The position numbers and the translations under genes are program-made. The notes under the pieces are model-generated. The model did no database searches and was not told where the DNA came from. It was given only the letters and a program-made list of their open reading frames with translations. From assembly GCA_003450815.1 (NCBI GenBank), contig DMES01000040.1, positions 25,172 through 74,280 of the forward strand: a stretch of DNA of 49,109 bases, in the 5' to 3' direction. Within the stretch, counting starts at the first letter, position 1, and each line of letters begins with the position of its first letter. The DNA is from Elusimicrobiota bacterium. Its GTDB lineage: Bacteria; Elusimicrobiota; Elusimicrobia; Elusimicrobiales; UBA9959. This document shows, in pieces, positions 38,141-46,802 of the stretch.

Positions 38141-38746
38141 TCAGTTCTTATCGCTACTCCCGGGCGAAACTCGCTGGAGCAGCGAGAAAAGGCCGTAGCT
38201 GAAGAGCAAAATGCAGATCACTGAAACGATAAAAAACCTCATTGGAGAAGGCTTTTCAATTACTTTCAGGTAATTGCGCACCTGATAAAAAAGCCCGATA
38301 GAGCCTAGCGCGATGCTGGCCAGGGGCAGCAGCCTGAACCGGCGGGCCGGCAGCGCGGGGAGGGCGGGAGCGGCGGGCGGACGCTGAACGGGCTCTCCGG
38401 AACTTGGGCCGCCTGTAAGGCCGAGCAGCTTTTTCAGCAGGTCCAGCTCGTTGTGGTCCAACCATACCCCGCCGCAGTCCGGGCATTTATCCACCAACAA
38501 AAGCGGATTTACAAGCCCGCCGCGCGGCATTTTCTTCCTGCAGCGAGGGCATTCGCACCCGGCAGGCTTGGGAGTTAAAAGGTTAAAATCTGTTGAAACC
38601 TGGCCCTGGGATTGACTGAGCAGAGCTTCAAGCTCGCCTTTGTCAAACCAGATGCCGCCGCAGGCCGGGCAATGGTCCAACAGGAGGTTTCCAAGACATT
38701 TGCTCTCTACCAAGGTTTCTGAAGGACATTTTGGGCAGTGAGTCAT
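38141..38746 (-). CDS. Membrane protein with two TFIIB-type zinc ribbons
   Basis: A 201-residue protein with two copies of the zf-TFIIB-like ribbon. The first starts HCPKCPSETLVE and ends HCPACGGIWFDKGELEAL; the second starts CECPRCRKKMPRG and ends KCPDCGGVWLDHNELDLL. Each gives four Cys for zinc. A Pro/Ala-rich linker (about 118-140) precedes two C-terminal membrane helices (about 145-165 and 172-192). Function is not known; such ribbons often mediate protein or nucleic-acid contacts. It is convergent with the M28 peptidase. Confidence 0.85.
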   Translation of the reverse strand: MTHCPKCPSETLVESKCLGNLLLDHCPACGGIWFDKGELEALLSQSQGQVSTDFNLLTPKPAGCECPRCRKKMPRGGLVNPLLLVDKCPDCGGVWLDHNELDLLKKLLGLTGGPSSGEPVQRPPAAPALPALPARRFRLLPLASIALGSIGLFYQVRNYLKVIEKPSPMRFFIVSVICILLFSYGLFSLLQRVSPGSSDKN

Positions 38747-38982
38747 ATTTTTATGCGCACCTTCGTGGTGCTCTTACCCCACTCGGCGCATCTCCGATTT
38801 TCACTTAGTAATTTTATATATTCATTCCCGATATTCATTTTAACATAAAGATTGTGGGTGTAGGAACATAATGCGGTTCTTGTGTGTTATCCACCTTCGC
38901 CGGCGCGTTTTCCCTATAAAAAAATTTCAAGCTGCAAAAACACCCAATTATTATACCGCGGCAAAATTGTAAAATTGTTTAT
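38747..38982. other. Gap between divergent genes
   Basis: About 236 AT-rich bases hold the promoter regions for the zinc-ribbon gene (minus) and zupT (plus). I see no convincing -35/-10 pair, terminator or RNA gene in it. Confidence 0.5.
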
Positions 38983-39780
38983 ATGGTCCATTCGCCCTGG
39001 TTTGCGCTTACACTCTCAACTTTAGCGGGCTTGGCCACCGGTATAGGCGGCATAATAACCTTTTTCACCAAACACACAAGCCGCAGATTCCTGTCCGCTT
39101 CCCTCGGCTTTTCAGCGGGAGTGATGATATATATCTCTCTTTCAGAAATGCTCCCTGACGCGCGCCGGCTTCTCTCGGCTGAAATTGGCAGCAAAGTGGG
39201 GGGTTGGGCGGTCGTACTCGCTTTTTTTGCCGGTATAGCCATAACCGCGCTGATAGACTTTTTGGTCCCTGAACCGGAAAACCCACACGAACCTCGTAAC
39301 ATCGAGGAGGCCCAGGCCTGCCCTCCCAGGCTTCTAAAAACCGGTATTATCACTGCCTTAGCGATCACCATACATAATTTCCCTGAAGGGATAGCCACAA
39401 TGATGACCGCGCTTCACGATACTCACGTGGGCATATCCATAGCGTTCGCCGTAGGAATGCACAACATTCCGGAGGGAATCGCTGTTGCCGTGCCTATCTA
39501 TTGCGCCACGCAAAGCCGCAAAAAAGCTCTTATATGGTCCTTTGCATCGGGATTGACTGAACCACTTGGGGCTTTAATCGCGTATATCCTGCTTGCGCCC
39601 TACCTCGGCGGCGCGGCTCTGGGGATTATTTTTGCGGTAGTGGCGGGAATTATGGTTTTTATTTCTTTCGACGAGCTTTTACCCTCCGCGCATGAATACG
39701 GCCATCATCACTGCGCGGTTTACGGCCTTATTTCCGGCATGGCAGTGATGGCGGTCAGCTTGATTTCCTTTGGAAAATAG
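38983..39780 (+). CDS. zupT: ZIP-family divalent metal transporter (ZupT)
   Basis: A 265-residue eight-helix importer of zinc and other divalent cations. The two metal-site helices are intact: HNFPEGIATMMTALHD near residue 130 and VGMHNIPEGIAVAVPIYCAT near 157, with the His-Asn/Glu pairs of the binuclear centre. The N-terminal LATGIGGIITFF is also typical of ZupT. The loop between helices 3 and 4 is short (EPENPHEPRN), with a few His and Asp. It starts at ATG 38983 with no clear ribosome binding site. The next gene follows 16 bases downstream, so the two may be co-transcribed. Confidence 0.95.
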   Translation: MVHSPWFALTLSTLAGLATGIGGIITFFTKHTSRRFLSASLGFSAGVMIYISLSEMLPDARRLLSAEIGSKVGGWAVVLAFFAGIAITALIDFLVPEPENPHEPRNIEEAQACPPRLLKTGIITALAITIHNFPEGIATMMTALHDTHVGISIAFAVGMHNIPEGIAVAVPIYCATQSRKKALIWSFASGLTEPLGALIAYILLAPYLGGAALGIIFAVVAGIMVFISFDELLPSAHEYGHHHCAVYGLISGMAVMAVSLISFGK

Positions 39781-39796
39781 ACCTTAAAAATAATTT

Positions 39797-42043
39797 ATGT
39801 CCCGTATCTCCCGACACGCAGGCATTTCCGCAGATAAAACGCCTTTTTCATTCCCAAGACTGGCGATCAACGGCTTATTCCTTGGCTGGATGCTGACCGT
39901 TGCCGTAATATTTTACCGGAAAGGACGCACACTGCAGGCCGATGCCTGGTTAAACTTTTTTAATCTCCTGCCGGCCATTCCCCGCGTGCTGCGTGAAGGA
40001 CTGTTCTGGAACCTGGCCCTATGCGCCGCAGCATGGCTGATATTTTACAGCCTGGGAGGCGTTTTTCTGCGCCGTTTGAGCTGCGGCCCGGTTACACGCA
40101 CGGAACGCCTGCTTATTTCTGCCGGGCTAGGCTCGGGCCTGACCGCCTTGTGCCTGCTATTTGCCGGAATGTCCGGGCTGTGGCAGCCGGGTTTCCTGCG
40201 AGCCGTTTTCGCGGCGGGAGTGATATGCTCTATCGGTCTGATTTTATACAGCCGCCGGGGTTCAGGCTCCCTTAAGACAGGAGCGAGCTCAATGGATATT
40301 CTTTTGCCAGACAGCAAAAGCTTAGGTGTTTTACCATACGCGGCCCTGATATTGACTGCCTGCGCCGTAGTAATGAGTGTGCTGGCAACCACCGGGCCGG
40401 AGATATTTTATGATGCCCTCCTTTACCATTTAGCCCTGCCGAAGCTGTACCTGCTCAATGGCCGCATTATACCCACTCCCGAAAATCTGTATTCCGGCAT
40501 TCCCTTCAATCTGGAGATGCTTTACGGCCTGGCGCTGTCTCTTTCCGATGAAAGGCTGGCTGCGCTTTTTCATTTTTCTTTCGGCTTGGGCACGGCGCTG
40601 GCGGTTTGGGCCTGGCTGCGCCGCCGGGTTTCTAACGAGGCCGGCGTTTTTGGCGCGCTGATATACTATCTTTGCCCGCTTACCCTCTATGGAAGCTGGC
40701 AATGCGGCATAGACCTGGGGACCTGTTTTTATATCGCTCTGGCTTTTACAACGCTTTCGTTCAGCCTTGAAGCGTCTGAACCGGCAAAAGCCCGCGTCTG
40801 GGCCGTAATCACCGGCATTTTCGCCGGTTTCGCCGTTGGGGTAAAATATACGCTGCTGCCTTTGTGCGCGGCCTTTGGCTTAGTCCATTTATGGCTGCGC
40901 GCTCGCGAGGGTAAATCCGCGCGAGACACCGTCTGGATGGCTGCTGCGGCGTTGGCGGCTTTTGCGCCGTGGCTGATAAAAAACTCCCTTTTTTACGGCA
41001 ACCCTGTATACCCATTCCTGCACAATATTTTCGGTCATGCCGCTCCGGCGCTGTGGCCCCAGTTCCTGGCTGACGCGCAATCGCGCAACTTGGTACAGCT
41101 CTTTACTACAGTGGAAGGCTGGAAGTCCTTTTTCACCACCCCTTGGCAGATCTCGGCCGGCACACAGAGGATCAGCGACTGGCTGGGGGCAGTTTTTCTT
41201 CTGTTCCTCCCCTCGCTCTTCACCCTGCCGTGGGGAATATTTAAGAGGGAGTTGTCTATTCCCGCCGTAAGCACGGCGGCGGCCGCGCTGGTCATAGCGG
41301 GCTATTTTTCCTGGAATTTGACTAGTACCCAGGTCAGGTTCCTGGTGCCAATACTGCCGCTTCTAGCCTGCGTTTTCGCCATGGCCGCCACAAAAAATAC
41401 GGCGCCAGGCTTCCTGCGTAAAACGGCCTGGGCCGCGGCAATAATTTTTTCCATCTACAATTTCCAGGAAATCTTTATAGCTGGTGAGACTTCATACATA
41501 GGCCGCTGGGATATTTTGGCCGGCAGGCAAGCCAGGGCCGATTACCTAAAGAGCCAGCATCTCAGTTACGGTTTGCCGTATTACGCGGCCATGGAATACA
41601 TAAACGGCAAGCTTCCGCCGGACGCAAAAGTGCTTTTTCTCGGTGAGTCCCGGGCGTATTACTGCGAGCGCAAATTTATCGCCGCCACCGTTTTCGACGA
41701 CAACCCTTTCTGGGTCCAGGCGCGAAAGTCGGGGACCGGGGCGGAACTTAGAGATTGGCTGAAGGTGGAAGGGGTTACGCACATATTCATAAGTGTCAAC
41801 CCGCTTTACGCTTATGCCGGCTTTCCTACTATCATCCCGAGGGATATCTGTATGGGTAAGGTTTTTAAAGAATTCTGGAACCGCTACCTGCAGGTGGTTT
41901 TCGAGAAAAGAACAGGCCAGACAAGCATTGAGGAATGGCTGCTTGTTCTGAAAGTGCGTGACGCGCCCCTTGAAAGCCGCGACGCACTGCCGCCTGACCC
42001 GTTCCCCGGGCTTATTGAAACATTTAAAGCGGAAGGCCGCTGA
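39797..42043 (+). CDS. Large GT-C-like membrane protein (possible glycosyltransferase), paralogue 2
   Basis: A 748-residue protein with about twelve membrane segments and a soluble C-terminal domain. The loop segment PEIFYDALLYHLALPKLYLL near residue 201 has the Asp/aromatic pattern of ArnT/PMT-type enzymes. APWLIKNSLFYGNPVYPFLH near 394 is the second shared landmark. The C-terminal part (YYAAMEYINGKLPPDAKVLF, EGVTHIFISV) aligns with the same region of the 19562-21748 gene. The two are clearly related but strongly diverged, so they probably act on different acceptors. It is 16 bases downstream of zupT and convergent with the DUF3999 gene. Enzyme activity is inferred from the fold pattern only. 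Confidence 0.75.
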   Translation: MSRISRHAGISADKTPFSFPRLAINGLFLGWMLTVAVIFYRKGRTLQADAWLNFFNLLPAIPRVLREGLFWNLALCAAAWLIFYSLGGVFLRRLSCGPVTRTERLLISAGLGSGLTALCLLFAGMSGLWQPGFLRAVFAAGVICSIGLILYSRRGSGSLKTGASSMDILLPDSKSLGVLPYAALILTACAVVMSVLATTGPEIFYDALLYHLALPKLYLLNGRIIPTPENLYSGIPFNLEMLYGLALSLSDERLAALFHFSFGLGTALAVWAWLRRRVSNEAGVFGALIYYLCPLTLYGSWQCGIDLGTCFYIALAFTTLSFSLEASEPAKARVWAVITGIFAGFAVGVKYTLLPLCAAFGLVHLWLRAREGKSARDTVWMAAAALAAFAPWLIKNSLFYGNPVYPFLHNIFGHAAPALWPQFLADAQSRNLVQLFTTVEGWKSFFTTPWQISAGTQRISDWLGAVFLLFLPSLFTLPWGIFKRELSIPAVSTAAAALVIAGYFSWNLTSTQVRFLVPILPLLACVFAMAATKNTAPGFLRKTAWAAAIIFSIYNFQEIFIAGETSYIGRWDILAGRQARADYLKSQHLSYGLPYYAAMEYINGKLPPDAKVLFLGESRAYYCERKFIAATVFDDNPFWVQARKSGTGAELRDWLKVEGVTHIFISVNPLYAYAGFPTIIPRDICMGKVFKEFWNRYLQVVFEKRTGQTSIEEWLLVLKVRDAPLESRDALPPDPFPGLIETFKAEGR

Positions 42044-42079
42044 TGGGGCGCCTGTATCCCACAACGCCACAATAAGAGT

Positions 42080-43417
42080 CTAAGCGGAGGGCGGGGTCAC
42101 TTTCTTCAGCAGGTTGTAAAGCCAGTACCCCATGCCGGCTACCATCAGCACTAGAATGCCGGTAAGCAGGCGCTTCTCCGTCCTGCTTTTCCAGTCAGCC
42201 GGCGCGTCCGGTGAGTAACCGGCGGTAAGGACCGGCGCGCGCAGGCGCAGCGCCTCGGCAGTCCGCTTCTCCCAGTTCCCCTGGTTGATGAAATTCTCCA
42301 TGTCGTATGCGGGTGGCGGGGTATTCGGCCTGCCGAAAGCCACCGTCAGGGAGGGCATATCGGCCGGCGCTATGAAATATACGCTGCGCCGCAGCCATTT
42401 GAAGCGCAGGGACTTAACGCGCAGCGGCGGGTTGTTGCGGTTATTGAAGACGAACTTATAAAAGCCGTGGCCGGGGCTTGAGAGCTCAGCGGAAACGCGT
42501 TCGCCGTCCGGCCAGCCGGAAGGGAAGCGGAAGATATTGCCGCCGGACAGCCGCCTGTAGGAATCCTCTGTGCCGGTATCGCTGTACCAGGCTGTGAACT
42601 CGCGCATGAAGAAGCCGTCTTCTACGACAAACTCCACTTTATCGAAAGGCAGTCCCTTGTTTATTACCACGTAGGAAGTGTTGTCTTTGTTTTCGCCAGC
42701 GGCCGATGGCTCAAAGTTAGCTTCGTCGTAGATGCCCACAACAGAGTCCTGACCGCCGGTGCGGGCCGTTACGCCGTCTATACGCAGCTTAAGGCCTTTC
42801 CCGCCGCTGATGTTCAGGTCTATACCGTCGTATTTAAGGCTGACGGTCTTGCCCTTGCCCGGCTGCTCTTCGGTGTCGCGCAGCTTAAGGCGATAGAACT
42901 TGTATGTTGAGCCCGGGAAGTCCAGCCGCGTCCGGCGCAGGTCCACCTGCGAGGAATAATCGTAGATGGCCGCGGAGACAAGACGGTTCCAGTTCTTGCC
43001 GTCGGCGCTTCCAAAAAGCTCCGTGTCCTTGCGGAAATCCCTGTCCGCCACCGAAAGCTCCACCGAGTTCACCGGGAGGAACTGCCCGTTAAGCCTGAAC
43101 TCCAGCACCGCCTCGCGGCTGTCTGCCTTGTAGCCGGTTATCTCGGCCGCATAAGTTTCGGCGGCCTTCTTCAGGTATTCCGCTTTCACCAGTGAGTAAG
43201 GCACCTCGGCGCCGTCCGGTGCGAAAAGGCGTATGTCCGGCTGGCCCGGCGCGCAGCCGCGCAGCACATCGGCGTTCAGGTCCACGCGATAAAGCGCCCC
43301 TGACTTCATATTAGCGTCCGCCGCCGCGCCGTACTGAAAATTAGAGGACTGCAGCCGGGCCGCGTAGGCCTGGCCGCCCAGCGCGCAGCACGCGATTAGG
43401 CTTAATAAAGTTTTCAT
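42080..43417 (-). CDS. DUF3999 family membrane-anchored protein
   Basis: A 445-residue protein with a signal peptide (MKTLLSLIACCALGGQAYAA) and one C-terminal membrane helix (about 415-435; LLTGILVLMVAGMGYWLYNL). The large periplasmic part is beta-rich (for example VNSVELSVADRDFRKDTELF, RRTRLDFPGSTYKFYRLKLR) and matches DUF3999, known mainly as the partner of DUF2339. It overlaps the DUF2339 gene by four bases (ATGA), which confirms the pair. Function unknown; a surface sensing or envelope role is possible. Confidence 0.85.
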   Translation of the reverse strand: MKTLLSLIACCALGGQAYAARLQSSNFQYGAAADANMKSGALYRVDLNADVLRGCAPGQPDIRLFAPDGAEVPYSLVKAEYLKKAAETYAAEITGYKADSREAVLEFRLNGQFLPVNSVELSVADRDFRKDTELFGSADGKNWNRLVSAAIYDYSSQVDLRRTRLDFPGSTYKFYRLKLRDTEEQPGKGKTVSLKYDGIDLNISGGKGLKLRIDGVTARTGGQDSVVGIYDEANFEPSAAGENKDNTSYVVINKGLPFDKVEFVVEDGFFMREFTAWYSDTGTEDSYRRLSGGNIFRFPSGWPDGERVSAELSSPGHGFYKFVFNNRNNPPLRVKSLRFKWLRRSVYFIAPADMPSLTVAFGRPNTPPPAYDMENFINQGNWEKRTAEALRLRAPVLTAGYSPDAPADWKSRTEKRLLTGILVLMVAGMGYWLYNLLKKVTPPSA

Positions 43418-45321
43418 GCTTTCTCCTCTTCCTTATCCTGCGGCAAAAGTATGTTCTTGTACTTGTGGTAAATGAACGAAGTCCCTACCAGCAGCATGCC
43501 CAGTATCATGAACGAGAATATCCGGTATGGGGTGCTGAATTTGGACATATCGAATAAGAAGACCTTCACTATAGTGGCCATGAACAGCGCCAGCGCCGTT
43601 TTGCGCAGCGCCGCGCTGAATGTGCGGAAGCCGGCCACTATCATGCCCACGGAGAACAGCGCCCACAGCACGGAGATAGCGGCGAACCGCGCCGCCGGCA
43701 GGACTTCACCGAAGAACGCGGAGATTTCTATATTCAGGAATGCGAACAGCATTACGCCGAACAGCCCGTACATGTGCGGGTATGTCTCTTCCTGCCCCAC
43801 CAGCGCAAGTTTATTACGGCGGGCCATGTCAGAACCGGTATAGAACAGCGTTAAGAATATTACCGCGGTGATCCAGCGTTCAACCACCATATACCAGTAA
43901 TCCGGGTATATGTTGTAAGAACCGTTGAGGTGGAACACGTCGGGGTAATCGTAGAAGAACAGCTTTATGGCCGTAATAATGAAAAGCGCCAGCGAGGAGC
44001 GCGACAGATGCTTATTGTTCAGCCTGGCGCCCATCCACAGCAGGGCCATAGCCTGCGCCGACCAGAATACCGTTATCCAGTGCCTGGAGAAGATAAGCGG
44101 CACGGTGATGATCAGGAAAAGCATCGCCTTGCCCGCCAGCACAACAAAGCCTTCGGTGTTCTGCTTGCCGGCCTTGTAGGCGTAGGAAGCCATGTACAGG
44201 AAAACCGCCGCGTAGAACACCGAAATAACGCCCACGGCCTCCAGCGAGAAATGCTCCTTGACCATGTAGTAGGAGAAGGCGAAAGCTATGAACGAGTTAG
44301 GGATTATAATAGCGAAGCCCTTGCCCGTTATAGGTTCCTTCTGGACGAAGCGGGTTATGAACGGCATAACCGTGTATATCAGGTAGAAGATGGTGACGAA
44401 GATCAGGGCGGGCCAGAACTTTTCCGGTTTGTAGTACTGGGCGTACCAGGCGGTATAAAGCAGGTAGGTAAAGAAGAATCCCAGCACCGTGAGCAGGTCC
44501 CATTTCTTGTAGAAGGCAACGCCCAGCAGGCCCAGGTTAAGGATGGTCATGTAGCTCATCAGTACTATCTGGTTATCAACCCCTGTGCCCAGAAGTACCG
44601 GCGTCAGAAAGCCGCCTATCATGCCCAGCACGGCCAGCCATTTGTTGTCGTAAATCACGGCCAGCAGCCCGGCCAGCGCGGTCACCATCACCATAAGCAG
44701 GAAAGACGGCGCCTGCCCGATAAGGTGATAGATCTGGTATGCCGAGAATGTGGCAAAATAAAGCGTGGCTATGCCGCCGCCGGACAGGTACAGGCCGAAG
44801 TTCTCCAGATTGCGCTTGCGGAACATGTTGCCGCCGAAAAGAAAAGCCGCGCCCCAAAGGTAGGCCATGCACACGCGCCCGGCCGGGCCCACCCAGCCCT
44901 GTTCGAAAGAATACTTGAGAAAATAGCCAACGCCGAACACCGTGGCCACGATACCTATGATAAGCAGCCATTTCTGGCCCATAGCGGTTTCAAAGTTGAG
45001 GGCCTCGCGCAGTTTTTCTTCTTTTGTAACTTTCGGCGCAGCCGCTATAACCGCGGGCTTCGCGGCTTCTATCTTTATAGGCGCCGGCGCGGGCGCCGCT
45101 GATCCTTCTTCGGTGGAGTAAACTTTCTCTATCTTTAATGAAAGCCGTTCTATACCGGCGGAGAGGTCGTCCTTTGCGATGGAGCGCAGTTTGTCCAGGT
45201 CGCCCTTAAGTTCAAGGTACAGCGCGGCCTTTGATTGTAAATCGGGAGTAAAATTAAAACCACAATGCCCGCAGAAAGCGGCTGGTTCGGTTATTATCTC
45301 ACGGCATTTGGGACACTTCAT
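43414..45321 (-). CDS. DUF2339 family multi-pass membrane protein with zinc ribbon
   Basis: A 635-residue protein. A cytoplasmic zinc ribbon opens it (MKCPKC...FCGHCGF; Cys3, Cys6, Cys17, Cys20). A coiled segment of about 40 residues and a Pro/Ala linker follow, then about eighteen or more membrane helices beginning with MGQKWLLIIGIVATVFGVGY and carrying the DUF2339 landmark NMFRKRNLENFGLYLSGGGI. ATG 45321 has a GGGGGTG ribosome binding site; the longer frame adds only a non-conserved leader. It is coupled to the DUF3999 gene. Function unknown. A pair of mutually exclusive hairpins lies upstream. Confidence 0.87.
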   Translation of the reverse strand: MKCPKCREIITEPAAFCGHCGFNFTPDLQSKAALYLELKGDLDKLRSIAKDDLSAGIERLSLKIEKVYSTEEGSAAPAPAPIKIEAAKPAVIAAAPKVTKEEKLREALNFETAMGQKWLLIIGIVATVFGVGYFLKYSFEQGWVGPAGRVCMAYLWGAAFLFGGNMFRKRNLENFGLYLSGGGIATLYFATFSAYQIYHLIGQAPSFLLMVMVTALAGLLAVIYDNKWLAVLGMIGGFLTPVLLGTGVDNQIVLMSYMTILNLGLLGVAFYKKWDLLTVLGFFFTYLLYTAWYAQYYKPEKFWPALIFVTIFYLIYTVMPFITRFVQKEPITGKGFAIIIPNSFIAFAFSYYMVKEHFSLEAVGVISVFYAAVFLYMASYAYKAGKQNTEGFVVLAGKAMLFLIITVPLIFSRHWITVFWSAQAMALLWMGARLNNKHLSRSSLALFIITAIKLFFYDYPDVFHLNGSYNIYPDYWYMVVERWITAVIFLTLFYTGSDMARRNKLALVGQEETYPHMYGLFGVMLFAFLNIEISAFFGEVLPAARFAAISVLWALFSVGMIVAGFRTFSAALRKTALALFMATIVKVFLFDMSKFSTPYRIFSFMILGMLLVGTSFIYHKYKNILLPQDKEEEKA

Positions 45322-45361
45322 GGCACCCCCTGTATTTTTACTGTGCTTGCAATGGCACAAC

Positions 45362-45396
45362 CCCGCCAAGGCGGGAGTGTTAAGCGCTCCCGCCTT
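45362..45396 (-). promoter_or_regulatory. Overlapping hairpins upstream of the DUF2339 gene
   Basis: Three segments, CCCGCC (45362-45367), AAGGCGGGAG (45368-45377) and CTCCCGCCTT (45387-45396), can pair in two exclusive ways: the middle with the first, or the middle with the third. A run of T follows only on the plus strand. It lies between the frameshifted gene and the DUF2339 start and could be an attenuator or processing site. Confidence 0.4.
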
Positions 45397-45421
45397 TTTA
45401 AAATGGCAACCCGGGGCCGAC

Positions 45422-45604
45422 CTACTTTATCCCGTTGGCGCTCATCTGCTTGGTGATGGCGTTCTTGGCGGCCTCTATAACCATTGCCACGCCGTCGCTT
45501 CCTGTGAAGGTTTTGGACACAAGATCTTTTGAATAGGCGTTTACAATGCCTGGCATACCCAGCGACTTGCTCTCCGGGTCAAAGAGTTCGAGTTTAACCA
45601 CCAT
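45422..45604 (-). CDS. C-terminal part of a frameshifted secreted protein
   Basis: A 60-codon frame that continues the 45594-46472 gene in another frame. Reading across the junction in this frame gives Ser-Asn-Arg-Gly-Tyr before VVKLELFDPESKSLGMPGIV, a natural beta-strand sequence, whereas the upstream frame ends in an abrupt tail (PRLYGG). The end KTFTGSDGVAMVIEAAKNAI has the helix seen at the end of CsgG/lipoprotein-like assembly proteins. The shift lies around 45605-45635. It is either a sequence error, a true disruption or a programmed event; no obvious slippery heptamer is present. Confidence 0.7.
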   Translation of the reverse strand: MVVKLELFDPESKSLGMPGIVNAYSKDLVSKTFTGSDGVAMVIEAAKNAITKQMSANGIK

Positions 45605-46472
45605 ATAACCGCGGTTGGATACTGAATTGGTTCTTGATGTTGAGTGTGCTTGTCTTCTGGCCGGTTATTCCGCCGTTAAAAGACACTTTGATATAGGCAT
45701 CCGCGCCCAATGACTGCATGACTTCCGCAAAGGTTTTTTTCTTCGCTTTGTCGTTTTTCGCATTGTTCGCCATCTCGTTGAGGTCTTCCATGGCGGGAAT
45801 GTGTATGTTGTCCTGAGGGCCGCGCTCTACGAACTGTTCGGGCTCGGTCGTCGCTTCTTCCGTCTCTTTATTCTTTTTAATATTGGCTGCCATTGTCTTC
45901 AGCACTGACTCATCGGGCCGGCCGGCTACGGCGGAGGCCATCTGCTCCTGCGCTCCCCCCATTGCGCGGGCCATGGAAGCGCGTATTTTAGCCGCGGCGG
46001 CGGGATTGGTCTTCTCCATTTCCTTCAGCTTGGGCTCCATGGCGGCCATCCTGGACTGCATGGCTTCCTGCTGCTTAGACATGGCGGTGTCCGGGGTCAT
46101 CTTGTCGCCTTTGCTCTCGGCAGCTTCTTTGGGCGCCTTGGTTTCTTTGAGGAGTCCAAAGGCTTTTTGTGCCTCGGCTGGGTCTACCACTTCCAGCCCG
46201 CCGGCTTTCAACTGGCTGGTAAACTCCGCCAGGGCTTCCCTAAGGAAGTATTTGGGATTGACATACAGCGGCTTGCCATCAATCTCCCCTATACCAAAAT
46301 CTGCTGCAGAGCCCTTGCTATTGCCCTGATCTGAGAGCAGCTGTTCATACGAAAAGTCCGCGATGACGACTTTTTTAAAATCCTTCAGCTTTGCTGCGAA
46401 CAAGGTGTCCTGCATCAGCAATACGCATACCGCCGCGGCGGCGCAACACAATACAACTTTTGTATCCTTCAT
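45594..46472 (-). CDS. Secreted protein of unknown function, frameshifted near its end
   Basis: Starts at ATG 46472 behind a GAGGGGG ribosome binding site and has a signal peptide (MKDTKVVLCCAAAAVCVLLM, then QDTLFAAK). The first domain (about 30-110; VVIADFSYEQLL, KYFLREALAEFTSQLKAGGL) has the strand-helix look of CsgG/FlgT-type periplasmic assembly proteins. The middle (about 120-200) is rich in Met, Ala, Lys and Glu and probably a long helix (MQSRMAAMEPKLKEMEKTNP). The C-terminal domain (LGADAYIKVSFNGGI) returns to beta. The frame ends early and continues in another frame at 45422-45604. A consensus-like promoter lies upstream. No family I can name with certainty. Confidence 0.72.
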   Translation of the reverse strand: MKDTKVVLCCAAAAVCVLLMQDTLFAAKLKDFKKVVIADFSYEQLLSDQGNSKGSAADFGIGEIDGKPLYVNPKYFLREALAEFTSQLKAGGLEVVDPAEAQKAFGLLKETKAPKEAAESKGDKMTPDTAMSKQQEAMQSRMAAMEPKLKEMEKTNPAAAAKIRASMARAMGGAQEQMASAVAGRPDESVLKTMAANIKKNKETEEATTEPEQFVERGPQDNIHIPAMEDLNEMANNAKNDKAKKKTFAEVMQSLGADAYIKVSFNGGITGQKTSTLNIKNQFSIQPRLYGG

Positions 46473-46519
46473 ATGTTCCCCCTCTTTTGATTTTAGGACT
46501 CGGTTACGCGATGAAAGTA

Positions 46520-46549
46520 ATATTAACATCTCCCAAATATAAATGTCAA
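46520..46549 (-). promoter_or_regulatory. Sigma70-type promoter of the secreted-protein gene
   Basis: On the minus strand TTGACA (46549-46544) and TAATAT (46525-46520) are separated by 18 bases. This is one of the best matches in the window and lies about 50 bases before the ATG at 46472. Confidence 0.8.
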
Positions 46550-46622
46550 GAATGAGAATTATCCGGCGTACAAAGAGCTTAAAATCGTGCTGTTTGTCTG
46601 GTCAGTCTGATCTTTTCCTGTT

Positions 46623-46742
46623 TCATTTTTGTGCGATCGCCAGTAATTCAAACTCCTTTGGTGAAGGCTTATCCTTCCTGTTGAATCTGCCTACTGTGCA
46701 TCCGAATATCTTTATTTCCCTGAAACCGTACCATTTTTTCAT
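46623..46742 (-). CDS. 39-codon ORF with a strong ribosome binding site
   Basis: ATG at 46742 and TGA at 46623. GGAGGCG lies 4-5 bases before the ATG. The product starts MKKWYGFREIKIFGC and ends with FELLAIAQK: basic, with one Cys and a mixed helix/strand pattern. It is too short for usual gene finders. It lies 60 bases after the GH94 gene and about 75 bases before the promoter of the secreted protein, on the same strand. I do not recognise it. It could be a small regulator or a leader of the downstream gene. Confidence 0.5.
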   Translation of the reverse strand: MKKWYGFREIKIFGCTVGRFNRKDKPSPKEFELLAIAQK

Positions 46743-46802
46743 ATCCGCCTCCGGAACAGTAAAGTTTTACCATTAGGCATTTTTCATCAGCTTTTGGGCT
46801 CA

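Noticed and set aside
38747..38982. A tRNA or small RNA in the gap before zupT
   Set aside because: No cloverleaf, T-loop GGTTCGA-type sequence or terminator hairpin could be found.
43930..45102. A 390-codon open frame on the plus strand
   Set aside because: It lies antisense to the DUF2339 gene, is His/Gln/Arg/Gly-rich with no domain, and follows the codon pattern of the opposite gene.
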